Shown here one piece after another: positions 15,316 through 22,476 of a DNA stretch of 37,899 nt. Under the pieces are notes generated by a model. That model was not told the DNA's origin and ran no database searches. It saw nothing but the letters and a program-made list of their open reading frames with translations. A program made the position numbers and the translations under genes. Source of the DNA: an uncultured Oscillospiraceae bacterium (GTDB taxonomy: Bacteria; Bacillota; Clostridia; Oscillospirales; Oscillospiraceae); contig CANQUE010000019.1 in assembly GCA_947626905.1 (NCBI GenBank), positions 1-37,899 of the forward strand. The letters run 5' to 3'. Every line of letters starts with the position of its first letter. Positions within the stretch are counted from its first letter, which is position 1.

Positions 15316-16626
15316 ATGAGAAAGATTCTGGCGGCGCTGCTGGTCCTGGTCTTGGGCGTGGCCCTGGCCGGATGCGGCCACTTTGTGCCCATCATGCCGG
15401 GGAGCGAGCCCTCCGTTCCCGGCAGCGCGGAGCAGACGCCCGCCGGCGAAAGCGCCCAGGAAGAATTCCATGCCCAGCCGCTGCTGAGCTTCATCGGCTG
15501 GGACGAGTTCGCCGTCACCTACTATGACCAGACCCCCATCGCCCTGAGCGTCCGGCAGGCGGGCAGCGCTTTCGCCTCCCCCGTGTTCGACCGGGCCTCC
15601 ATCATCGCCGCCTGCGACGCTCTGCGGAGCATGACCGTCACCGGCCGGGCCGGGGACGCGGCCCCGGCGGAGGAGCAGACCGTGTTCACCTTCACCATGG
15701 CCGGCGGGGACGAGATGGCCGTGGCCTTCTCCGGCGGGGATCTGACCCTGTACGCCGGGAGCTATACCGTTTCCGGGGGCGAGGCCCTCTGGGACATCCC
15801 TTTCCCGGTCTATGACAGCGACTTTGACGTGTTCGACCTGTATTTTGACAGCGGCGTCCGCGCCTTCGCCGACAACTATGCTGCCGACACGCCCATCTCC
15901 GTGGGGCGGCGGATGAACGGCGGGGCCACCCTCACCAGCCAGGACCCGGAGGTGGTAGACAAGGCCTTCTCCCTGCTGGCCAACGCCGCCGTGGCCCGGG
16001 TGGAGAGCTCCCCCGACCAGAACATCGACCTGACCCTGACCACAGATTACGTGTTCACCCTCTCCGATGGGACGTACTTCACCTTCTCCTTCGTGGGGCC
16101 CTGCCTGGCGGTGACGGCCAGCGCCGATTACGGCACGGTGTACTACTGGCTGGACGGCATCGACGAGCTGCCCGGCCTGGTGATCCTGCCCCAGAGCACC
16201 ATCCCCACCTTTGCGGGCGGCCCGCTCACCGGCCTGCGGGAGGACATCGACACCGCCCAGAAGGCCGCCTTCAACGAACTGAACGGCATCACCGTCATCG
16301 GCGTGTTCGTGGACTATACCATCGACGGCCAGACCGGCTATCTGACGCTGAGCGGAGACACGGCGGCCATGTTCGTCCAGCGGGTGACCAATATCAACGC
16401 CTCCGCCGAGACCGTCACCCCCTCCGGGGAGGAGATCACCATCTCCGTCACCCTGTCCGACGGCTCCGGCCCCATCATGTACTTCACCGGGGACTCCATC
16501 CAGCAGATGGTGGGCATCAACTACCCCTGCGACAGCGCCGCCATGGCCGACCTGCGCTCCGTCATCCTCCAGCTGTCCCAGGACGAGAACAACGTGGGCA
16601 TCCTCACCGGGGAGACCACCGGCTGA
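15316..16626 (+). CDS. Lipoprotein of unknown function (436 aa)
   Basis: A signal peptide (RKILAALLVLVLGVALAGC) with lipobox LAGC predicts a lipid-anchored extracytoplasmic protein. A Pro/Ser/Glu linker leads to about 390 residues of beta-rich sequence. Repeated features include the pairs TVFTFTMAGGDEMAVAFSGG and YVFTLSDGTYFTFSFVG, which suggests two related beta modules, but I cannot assign a family. AGGGAG lies 9 bases before the ATG at 15316; longer readings lack a site. It has its own promoter (15237) and a double-hairpin terminator, so it is monocistronic. Confidence 0.85.
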   Translation: MRKILAALLVLVLGVALAGCGHFVPIMPGSEPSVPGSAEQTPAGESAQEEFHAQPLLSFIGWDEFAVTYYDQTPIALSVRQAGSAFASPVFDRASIIAACDALRSMTVTGRAGDAAPAEEQTVFTFTMAGGDEMAVAFSGGDLTLYAGSYTVSGGEALWDIPFPVYDSDFDVFDLYFDSGVRAFADNYAADTPISVGRRMNGGATLTSQDPEVVDKAFSLLANAAVARVESSPDQNIDLTLTTDYVFTLSDGTYFTFSFVGPCLAVTASADYGTVYYWLDGIDELPGLVILPQSTIPTFAGGPLTGLREDIDTAQKAAFNELNGITVIGVFVDYTIDGQTGYLTLSGDTAAMFVQRVTNINASAETVTPSGEEITISVTLSDGSGPIMYFTGDSIQQMVGINYPCDSAAMADLRSVILQLSQDENNVGILTGETTG

Positions 16627-16645
16627 GAAAAACACCTCTCCACAG

Positions 16646-16718
16646 ACAGGCCCGCCGGCAAGCTCTGCCGGCGGGCCTGTATATGGGCGGGCCGTCCAAC
16701 GGGCGGCCCGCCTTTTTT
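16646..16718 (+). terminator. Tandem hairpin terminator after lipoprotein gene
   Basis: A perfect 15-bp stem (16646-16660 with 16666-16680) is followed by a second 9-bp stem (16686-16694 with 16704-16712) and six T (16713-16718). The convergent AlaX-like gene ends at 16724. Confidence 0.85.
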
Positions 16719-16723
16719 CGTCC

Positions 16724-17872
16724 TTATTGGAAAAACGCCTCCAGCTCCGTCCGGAACGCGGTGCTGCGGCCGGAGACCATCCGCTCCTGGCCGCCGCCCC
16801 GGGCCCGCAGGGCCGGGCCGTGCTCCCGGAGGAAGGCGCGCATATCCGTGTGGGCGCTGGCCATGACGAACCGCCACGCCCCGTTCTCGCCGGTGAACAC
16901 CGCGCACACGCCGCCGCACTTTTCCATCCCGGCGTTGGCCACCGTCCGCAGCTCTCCCTCCTCCGCCTCGGGCAGAAACAGCAGCATATGCCCCTGGGTG
17001 GGGGCCAGGGCCGCCGCCATATCCTCCGCCGCCCGGCGGCGGAAAGCGGCCAGGGCCTGTTTCAGGCCGTCCCTCTGCTCCACCAGCCGCGCCACGGCGG
17101 CGGCCACCTCCGCCTGGGGCGCGTTCAAAAGCCCGGAGATCTCCGCCGTGGCCCCGTACCGGGCCCGGTGATCCGCCAGCGCGTCGGACCCGGCCTTCAT
17201 CCACAGGCGCACGCCGCCCCGGTGGCGCATGAAGTCCAAGATCTTGACCGGGCCGATCTGGCCGGTGGAGGACACATGGGGCGCGCAGCAGGCGCACTGG
17301 TCGATCCCCTCCACGCTCACGATCCGCACGTTTTCCGTCAGGTCCAGCTTGCTGCGGTAATCCAGGGTCTTCAGCTCCGGCCACAGGGGGAACCGGGCCC
17401 GAACGGGCAGGTCCGCCCACACGGCGGCGTTCACCTCGTCTTCCAGCTCGTCCAGCTGCTCCCGGTCCAGCTCTCCGCTCAGATCCACCGTACAGCCGTC
17501 CGCCCCCAGATGGAAGCCCACGTTGTCATAGCCGTATTTCCGGTGGGCCAGGCCGGAGAGGATGTGCTCGGCGGTGTGGGTCTGCATCTTGCGAAACCGC
17601 TCCGCCCAGTCCAGACGCCCCTCCACCTCCTCCCCCTCGGTCAGGGGCGCGCCGGTGAGATGCCAGATCGTGCCGTCCTTCTCCTCGTAGGCGCCTGTCA
17701 CGGCCACGCCGCCCAGGGTCCCGGTGTCCGCCGTCTGGCCCCCCTCTTCCGGGAAAAAGGCGGTGGCGTCCAGCGCCACGGCCCAGCCGCCCCGGACCGG
17801 CCGGCACTGCTGTACCCGCGCCCGGAACCGCTGGGTATAGGCGTCCTCATAATAGAGCTTTCTCGTCTGCAT
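16724..17872 (-). CDS. Alanyl-tRNA editing protein, AlaX long form with DHHA1 domain (382 aa)
   Basis: This is a free-standing homologue of the AlaRS editing module, expected to hydrolyse mischarged Ser- or Gly-tRNA(Ala). Residues 1-220 carry the editing fold with zinc/catalytic motifs His99-x3-His103 (HTAEH) and Cys195-x3-His199 (CACCAPH), plus FFPEEGGQTADTG near residue 30-45. A coiled linker (AAVARLVEQRDGLKQALAAFRRRA) precedes a C-terminal DHHA1-like domain. No aminoacylation domain is present. The start at 17872 has GGGAGG 7 bases upstream; an ATG at 17890 is less well placed. It is divergent from the DUF1294 gene, and the intergenic region is only 38 bases. Confidence 0.92.
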   Translation of the reverse strand: MQTRKLYYEDAYTQRFRARVQQCRPVRGGWAVALDATAFFPEEGGQTADTGTLGGVAVTGAYEEKDGTIWHLTGAPLTEGEEVEGRLDWAERFRKMQTHTAEHILSGLAHRKYGYDNVGFHLGADGCTVDLSGELDREQLDELEDEVNAAVWADLPVRARFPLWPELKTLDYRSKLDLTENVRIVSVEGIDQCACCAPHVSSTGQIGPVKILDFMRHRGGVRLWMKAGSDALADHRARYGATAEISGLLNAPQAEVAAAVARLVEQRDGLKQALAAFRRRAAEDMAAALAPTQGHMLLFLPEAEEGELRTVANAGMEKCGGVCAVFTGENGAWRFVMASAHTDMRAFLREHGPALRARGGGQERMVSGRSTAFRTELEAFFQ

Positions 17873-17875
17873 CGG

Positions 17876-17904
17876 TTGACCTCCCGGCAAAAAAAGTGTA
17901 TACT
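17876..17904 (+). promoter_or_regulatory. Sigma-A promoter abutting DUF1294 start
   Basis: TTGACC (17876-17881), 17-bp spacer, TATACT (17899-17904). A start site seven bases after the -10 falls at 17911, the A of the DUF1294 ATG, which would give a leaderless mRNA. The -35 sits inside the translation start region of the divergent AlaX gene. Confidence 0.75.
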
Positions 17905-17910
17905 GCCCAC

Positions 17911-18192
17911 ATGGATATTTTTACTGTTCTGCTGATCTATCTGGAGGCGGTGAACCTGCTGGCCCTGGGGGTCTACGGCCTGGACAAATACCGGGCCCGG
18001 GTCCACCGGGAGCGGATCCCGGAAGCGGCGCTGCTGGGCCTGGCGGCCATCGGCGGCGGCGTGGGCGCGCTGGCGGGGATGCTGCTGTTCCGCCACAAGA
18101 TCCGGAAACGGAAATTTACCATCGGCGTGCCGGTCATCCTGGTCCTGGAGATCGTCTTTTTCCTGGCGCTCATCTGGGCTGTGTCAGTGTGA
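17911..18192 (+). CDS. DUF1294 family membrane protein (93 aa)
   Basis: This is a small membrane protein with the DUF1294 signature: an N-terminal hydrophobic helix (LLIYLEAVNLLALGVYG), the conserved GLDKYRARVHRERIPEAALLGLAAIGGGVGALAGMLLFRHK core, then KRKFTIGVPVILVLEIVFF. At least three hydrophobic segments are expected. Family function is unknown. The chosen start (17911) lacks any ribosome binding site and lies exactly where transcription should begin, so it may be leaderless. It is followed at 44 bases by psuG on the same strand. Confidence 0.88.
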   Translation: MDIFTVLLIYLEAVNLLALGVYGLDKYRARVHRERIPEAALLGLAAIGGGVGALAGMLLFRHKIRKRKFTIGVPVILVLEIVFFLALIWAVSV

Positions 18193-18236
18193 CGGCCGCC
18201 TTCTTATTGTAAAAAGTTTTTGGAGGTGCGTCAAGC

Positions 18237-19151
18237 ATGAATCGGTATCTGGACGTGAAACGCGAGGTGGCCGAAGCCCTGGCCGCGGGAAAGCCTGTGG
18301 TCGCCCTGGAGAGCACCATCATCTCTCACGGCATGCCCTGGCCTCAGAATGCCGAGACCGCCTTTGCGGTGGAGGACGTGATCCGCGCCCACGGCGCCGT
18401 GCCCGCCACCATCGCCGTCATCGGCGGACGGCTCAAGGCGGGTCTGGAGAAGGAAGAGATCGAATACCTGGCCAAGAAGGGCCAGGCCGTCACCAAGGCC
18501 AGCCGCCGGGATCTGCCGGTGCTGTGCGCCCGGAAGGAGGACGGCGCCACCACCGTGGCCGCCACCATGATCGTGGCCGCCCTGGCCGGGATCGGCGTGT
18601 TCGCCACCGGCGGCATCGGCGGAGTGCACCGGGGCGCGGAGACCACCATGGACATCTCCGCCGACCTGGAGGAGCTGGCCCGGACCCCCGTGCTGGTGGT
18701 CTGCGCCGGGGCCAAGTCCATCCTGGACCTGGGCCTGACGCTGGAATATCTGGAGACCAAGGGCGTGGCCGTGTGCGGTTACCAGACCGACGAGCTGCCC
18801 GCCTTCTACACCCGCACCAGCGGCTTCGGCGTGGATTTCCGGGCGGACACCCCCGCGGAGCTGGCCGCCGCCTTCGCCGCCCAGCGGGCATTGGGCTATC
18901 CCGGCGGGATGCTGTGCGCCAACCCCATCCCGGAGAAGTGGTCCATGGACCCGGCGGTCATCAACGCCGCCATCGACCAGGCCGTGGCCGAGAGCGTCCA
19001 GCAGGGGATCAAGGGCAAGAAGGTGACTCCCTTCCTGCTGGCCCGGGTGAAGGAGCTCACCGGCGGGGACAGTCTGGAGTCCAATATCCAGCTGGTGCTC
19101 AACAACGCCGCCCTGGCCGCCGACACCGCCGCCGCCCTGGCCGGAATGTAA
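18237..19151 (+). CDS. psuG: Pseudouridine-5'-phosphate glycosidase (304 aa)
   Basis: PsuG cleaves pseudouridine 5'-phosphate reversibly into uracil and ribose 5-phosphate. Family motifs are VALESTIISHGMPWPQN at the N-terminus, TIAVIGGRLKAGL, the substrate region DGATTVAATM, FATGGIGGVHRG, and Lys160 in CAGAKSILDLG, the position of the Schiff-base lysine of E. coli PsuG. Further signatures are LPAFYTRTSGF and the terminal SLESNIQLVLNNA. Length is typical. GGAGGTG lies 9 bases before the ATG. It is probably transcribed with DUF1294 from 17876. The kinase PsuK is not adjacent in this window. Confidence 0.97.
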   Translation: MNRYLDVKREVAEALAAGKPVVALESTIISHGMPWPQNAETAFAVEDVIRAHGAVPATIAVIGGRLKAGLEKEEIEYLAKKGQAVTKASRRDLPVLCARKEDGATTVAATMIVAALAGIGVFATGGIGGVHRGAETTMDISADLEELARTPVLVVCAGAKSILDLGLTLEYLETKGVAVCGYQTDELPAFYTRTSGFGVDFRADTPAELAAAFAAQRALGYPGGMLCANPIPEKWSMDPAVINAAIDQAVAESVQQGIKGKKVTPFLLARVKELTGGDSLESNIQLVLNNAALAADTAAALAGM

Positions 19152-19173
19152 AAAAATACCTGCAAAAAGGGTA

Positions 19174-19202
19174 TTGACAAACCGGTATGGCCGGGTTATA
19201 AT
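19174..19202 (+). promoter_or_regulatory. Perfect consensus promoter of Trp T-box operon
   Basis: TTGACA (19174-19179), 17-bp spacer, TATAAT (19197-19202): both boxes match sigma-A consensus fully. It lies 22 bases after the psuG stop. Confidence 0.95.
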
Positions 19203-19208
19203 GCGTTC

Positions 19209-19501
19209 AAATTCAATACAGTAAACCGTTGATGAAGAGTAAGTAGCCTTTCCTTGGCGTGTCACAGAGAGCTGCGCAGAGCTGGAAGCGCGGTACAGGC
19301 CGGATCGTGTGAATGGACTTCGGAGGGCAATCGGAAGGCGGACGTGTCCGCCCTATGTGCGACGGAGAGGAGCGCTCCGTGAACAACGCCTCCGCGTGAC
19401 AGCGCGGAACAAAGCGGGCGCTTACGAGCGCCAAGCCGGGTGGCACCGCAGGAAGTGTTTCCACATCCTGTCCCAGCAGAGAGCTGGGGCAGGATTTTTT
19501 T
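19209..19501 (+). promoter_or_regulatory. T-box riboswitch, tryptophan specific
   Basis: A leader of about 290 nt reads uncharged tRNA. Stem I carries the usual AGAG-containing elements, and near its 3' side GAA-UGG-ACUUC gives a UGG (Trp) specifier at 19314-19316. The conserved T-box sequence GGGTGGCACCGC lies near 19438-19449. Its bulge UGGC (19441-19444) pairs with a tRNA ending G-CCA, as bacterial tRNA-Trp has a G discriminator. The terminator is a 13-bp stem with one mismatch (19465-19477 with 19483-19495) and a T-run (19495-19501). Uncharged tRNA-Trp should stabilise the antiterminator and turn on the transporter genes. Confidence 0.95.
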
Positions 19502-19519
19502 ATTTCCTTGAGGAGGTAC

Positions 19520-19558
19520 ATGAAAATGTTCATACTTTCCAAACGATGGCGGGCGTGA
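19520..19558 (+). CDS. Possible 12-codon leader peptide with one Trp codon
   Basis: After the T-box terminator, GAGGAGG precedes an ATG (19520; a second ATG at 19526 is better spaced at 9 bases). They open MKMFILSKRWRA and a TGA stop. The ribosome binding site is one of the strongest in the window, yet the reading frame is only 12 codons and contains a single UGG. It lies 74 bases before the lipoprotein gene start. It may be a leader peptide giving a second layer of Trp sensing, as in the leader peptide upstream of the Bacillus anti-TRAP gene, or a chance ORF. No terminator or RNA switch is visible between it and the next gene. Confidence 0.4.
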   Translation: MKMFILSKRWRA

Positions 19559-19632
19559 GGACTTTCCGCGGAGAGAACATATCATAACGACAAAAATATA
19601 ATGAGAAAGCATGAAAAAAGGAGAATATGACC

Positions 19633-20667
19633 ATGAAGACCCTGAAAAAGCTCGTGTGCGCCGCGCTGGCGCTGATGATGATCCTGTCCCTGGCCGCCTG
19701 CGGCGGCAGCGACGCCGACAGCGGGACCGTTTATAAGATCGGCATCTGCAACTACGTGGACGACGCGTCCCTGAACCAGATCGTGAAGAACGTCCAGGAC
19801 CAGCTGGCCGCCATCGGCCAGGAGAAGGGCGTCACCTTCGACATCAGCTATGACAACTGCAACGGCGACGAAACCGTGATGGAGCAGATCATCCAGAACT
19901 TCATCGCCGACGAGGTGGACCTGATGGTGGGCGTGGCCACCCCCGTGGCCATGAAGATGCAGGCCGCCACCGAGGACAACCAGATCCCCGTGGTGTTCTC
20001 CGCCGTGTCCGACCCGGTGGCCGCGGGCATCGTGGCCAGCAATGACGCCCCCGGCGCCAACATCACCGGCACCAGCGACTATCTGGACACCGAGGCCGTC
20101 TTCAACCTGGTCTTTGCCGCCGACCCGGAGGCGGACCTGATCGGCCTGCTGTACGACGTGGGCCAGGAGTCCTCCACCACCGCCATCGCCGCCGCCAAGG
20201 AGTATCTGGACGCGAAGGGCGTGGCCTACAAGGAATACAACGGCACCACCGCCGCTGAGATCCAGCAGGCCGTTTCTCAGCTGATCTCCGACGGCGTGGA
20301 CGCGGTGTTCACCCCCTCCGACAACAAGATCATGACCGCCGAGCTGTCCATCTATGAGGACCTGGCGGAGGCCAAGATCCCCCACTACACCGGCGCCGAC
20401 TCCTTCGCCCTGAACGGCGCGTTCCTGGGCTACGGCGTGGATTACGCCAACCTGGGCGTGGAGACCGCCAACATGGCCGCCCAGATCCTGCTGGACGGCG
20501 CGGACCCCGCCACCCTGCCTGTGATGACCTTCGACAACGGCACCGCCACCATCAACTCGGACGTGTGCCAGCAGATCACCGGCAAGACCTATGAGGAGCT
20601 GGCGGAGCTGTTTGGCCCCATGTGCACCAAGGTCCAGTCCGTCGTGACGGCGGAGGAATTCGAGTAA
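19633..20667 (+). CDS. trpX: ABC transporter substrate-binding lipoprotein, TrpX type (344 aa)
   Basis: This is the extracytoplasmic binding protein of a predicted tryptophan importer. A signal peptide ends in lipobox LAAC. The mature protein matches the ABC_sub_bind family (start YKIGICNYVDDASLNQIVKNVQDQL, VGVATPVAMKMQ, VFSAVSDPVAAGIV, then ITGTSDYLDTE and VFTPSDNKI). The start at 19633 is preferred: AAAGGAG lies 9 bases upstream, but only 3 bases from the ATG at 19627. Control by a Trp T-box makes tryptophan, or a precursor or analogue, the likely ligand. It is the first structural gene of a three-gene operon. Confidence 0.92.
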   Translation: MKTLKKLVCAALALMMILSLAACGGSDADSGTVYKIGICNYVDDASLNQIVKNVQDQLAAIGQEKGVTFDISYDNCNGDETVMEQIIQNFIADEVDLMVGVATPVAMKMQAATEDNQIPVVFSAVSDPVAAGIVASNDAPGANITGTSDYLDTEAVFNLVFAADPEADLIGLLYDVGQESSTTAIAAAKEYLDAKGVAYKEYNGTTAAEIQQAVSQLISDGVDAVFTPSDNKIMTAELSIYEDLAEAKIPHYTGADSFALNGAFLGYGVDYANLGVETANMAAQILLDGADPATLPVMTFDNGTATINSDVCQQITGKTYEELAELFGPMCTKVQSVVTAEEFE

Positions 20668-20703
20668 GCAAAAAAGCATACCATCCCTGAAGGAGAACCG
20701 ACC

Positions 20704-21633
20704 ATGTCATTATCCGCCATATGGGGCCTGGTACAGACGGCGCTGGAGCTGGGACTGACCTGCTCGCTGACCGTGCTGGCCCTGTTTTTGAGCTACTCCA
20801 TGCTGAACGTGTGCGATCTGAGCACCGACGGCTGCTTCACTCTGGGGGCCGCGGTGGGCGCCGTGGTGGCCATCGCCGGCCATCCCTACCTGTCCATCCC
20901 CGCCGCCATGGCCGCGGGCATACTCAGCGGCTTCATCACCGCCGTGCTCCAGACCCGCATGGGCATCGACAGCCTCCTGGCGGGCATCATCGTCAACACC
21001 GGCCTGTACTCCATCAACATCGCCGTCATGGGCAAGGCCTCTCAGCTGAACATGAACAAGACCGAAACCGTGTTCACCAAGCTGAAGGCCCTGCTGGACG
21101 GCACGCCCCTGGCCGGGGAGTATGAGCTCATCATCGAGCTGGCCGCGGTGGCGGCGGTGGTGGTATTTCTGGCGCTGTTCCTGCGCACCCGGCTGGGCCT
21201 GGCCATCCGGGCCACCGGCGACAACCCGGACATGGTCCGTTCCTCCTCCATCAACCCGGTGTTCACCACCACCATCGGCCTGTGCGTGGCCAATGCCTTC
21301 ACCGGCCTTTCCGGGTGCCTGCTGGCCCAGAGCCAGAAGTCGGTGGACATCAACATCGGCCAGAGCATGGTCACCCTCGCCCTGGCCAGCCTGCTCATCG
21401 GCCGGACCTTCTTCGGCAAGGGCTCCATCCCCCGGCGGGCGGTGGGCGTGGTGCTGGGCTCCATCATCTTCCGGCTGGTGTACACCATCGCCCTGCGGCT
21501 GAACATGCCCGCGTTCATGCTGAAGCTGGTCAGCTCCGTGATCGTGATCATCGCCATCTCGGGGCCCTACTTCCAAAACCAGATCCCCACCATCCGGCGG
21601 CGGCTGGCCGGCCGCGGAAAGGGGGCGGCCTGA
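20704..21633 (+). CDS. trpY: ABC transporter permease of Trp-type importer (309 aa)
   Basis: This is an integral membrane permease of the branched-chain amino acid/TrpY class, with eight or so hydrophobic segments. It shows the conserved CDLSTDGCFTLGAAVGAVVAI region, the RTRLGLAIRATGDNPDMVRSSSINP cytoplasmic loop that contacts the ATPase, and ALASLLIGRTFFGKGSIPRRAVGVVLGSI. AAGGAG lies 9 bases before the ATG. It lies 36 bases after trpX and one base before the ATPase gene. Confidence 0.92.
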   Translation: MSLSAIWGLVQTALELGLTCSLTVLALFLSYSMLNVCDLSTDGCFTLGAAVGAVVAIAGHPYLSIPAAMAAGILSGFITAVLQTRMGIDSLLAGIIVNTGLYSINIAVMGKASQLNMNKTETVFTKLKALLDGTPLAGEYELIIELAAVAAVVVFLALFLRTRLGLAIRATGDNPDMVRSSSINPVFTTTIGLCVANAFTGLSGCLLAQSQKSVDINIGQSMVTLALASLLIGRTFFGKGSIPRRAVGVVLGSIIFRLVYTIALRLNMPAFMLKLVSSVIVIIAISGPYFQNQIPTIRRRLAGRGKGAA

Positions 21634-21634
21634 G

Positions 21635-22426
21635 ATGCTCACCCTCAAAAACATCTCCAAGACCTTCAACCCCGGCACCGTCAACGAGAAGACCGCCCTG
21701 TCCGGTCTGGACCTGCATCTGGACAAGGGGGATTTCGTCACCATCATCGGCGCCAACGGCGCGGGCAAATCCACCCTCTTCAACGCCATCGCCGGCAGCT
21801 TCCTGCCGGACACCGGCACCATAGAGCTGGACGGCCGGGACGTGACGTTCCAGCCGGAGTTCATGCGGGCCAAGAGCATCGGCCGGCTGTTCCAGGACCC
21901 CATGCGGGGCAGCGCCCCGGCCATGACCATCGAGGAGAATCTGGCCCTGGCGGCGGGGGGCGGCGGATGGCTGAGCCATGTCACCCGGGCGGAGAAGGCC
22001 GCCTTCCGGGACCGGCTGGCCCTGCTGGACATGGGGCTGGAGGACCGGATGCGCCAGCCGGTGGGGCTGCTGTCCGGCGGCCAGCGCCAGGCCCTGACCC
22101 TGCTGATGGCCACCATGGTGCCTCCCAAGCTGCTGCTTTTGGACGAACACACCGCCGCCCTGGACCCCGGCACGGCGGAAAAGGTCCTGGCCCTGACCCG
22201 TCAGATCGTCCGGGACAACGGCCTGACATGCATGATGATCACCCACAACATGACCTCCGCCCTCCAGCTGGGCAACCGGACGCTGATGATGGACGCGGGC
22301 CGGATCATCCTGGACCTGAAGGGCGATGAACGCCAGGGACTGACGGTGGACGATCTGCTGCGGATGTTCCGGGAAAACGTGGGCAAGGCCCTGGACAACG
22401 ACCGGATGCTGCTGGGAGTCAAGTGA
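21635..22426 (+). CDS. trpZ: ABC transporter ATP-binding protein of Trp-type importer (263 aa)
   Basis: This is the nucleotide-binding subunit. It has Walker A GANGAGKST (about residues 44-52), the signature LLSGGQRQ, Walker B LLLLDEHTAALD and the switch histidine in MMITHNMTSAL. The stop of the permease gene and this ATG are separated by one base (TGA-G-ATG), so translation is coupled. The operon ends with a bidirectional terminator. Confidence 0.94.
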   Translation: MLTLKNISKTFNPGTVNEKTALSGLDLHLDKGDFVTIIGANGAGKSTLFNAIAGSFLPDTGTIELDGRDVTFQPEFMRAKSIGRLFQDPMRGSAPAMTIEENLALAAGGGGWLSHVTRAEKAAFRDRLALLDMGLEDRMRQPVGLLSGGQRQALTLLMATMVPPKLLLLDEHTAALDPGTAEKVLALTRQIVRDNGLTCMMITHNMTSALQLGNRTLMMDAGRIILDLKGDERQGLTVDDLLRMFRENVGKALDNDRMLLGVK

Positions 22427-22435
22427 CCGCCTGTG

Positions 22436-22471
22436 AAAAAACGCCCCGCTCGTATCGAGCGGGGCGTTTTT
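22436..22471. terminator. Bidirectional terminator after trpXYZ-like operon
   Basis: An 11-bp GC-rich stem core (22442-22452 with 22456-22466, TAT loop) is flanked by A6 on the left and T5 on the right. It can terminate both the importer operon and the convergent ABC exporter gene. Confidence 0.92.
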
Positions 22472-22476
22472 GCGCC

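Noticed and set aside
14538-16635. Minus-strand open frame opposite the DUF1292, 6S and lipoprotein region
   Set aside because: It crosses a structured RNA and two well-supported plus-strand genes with their own promoters.
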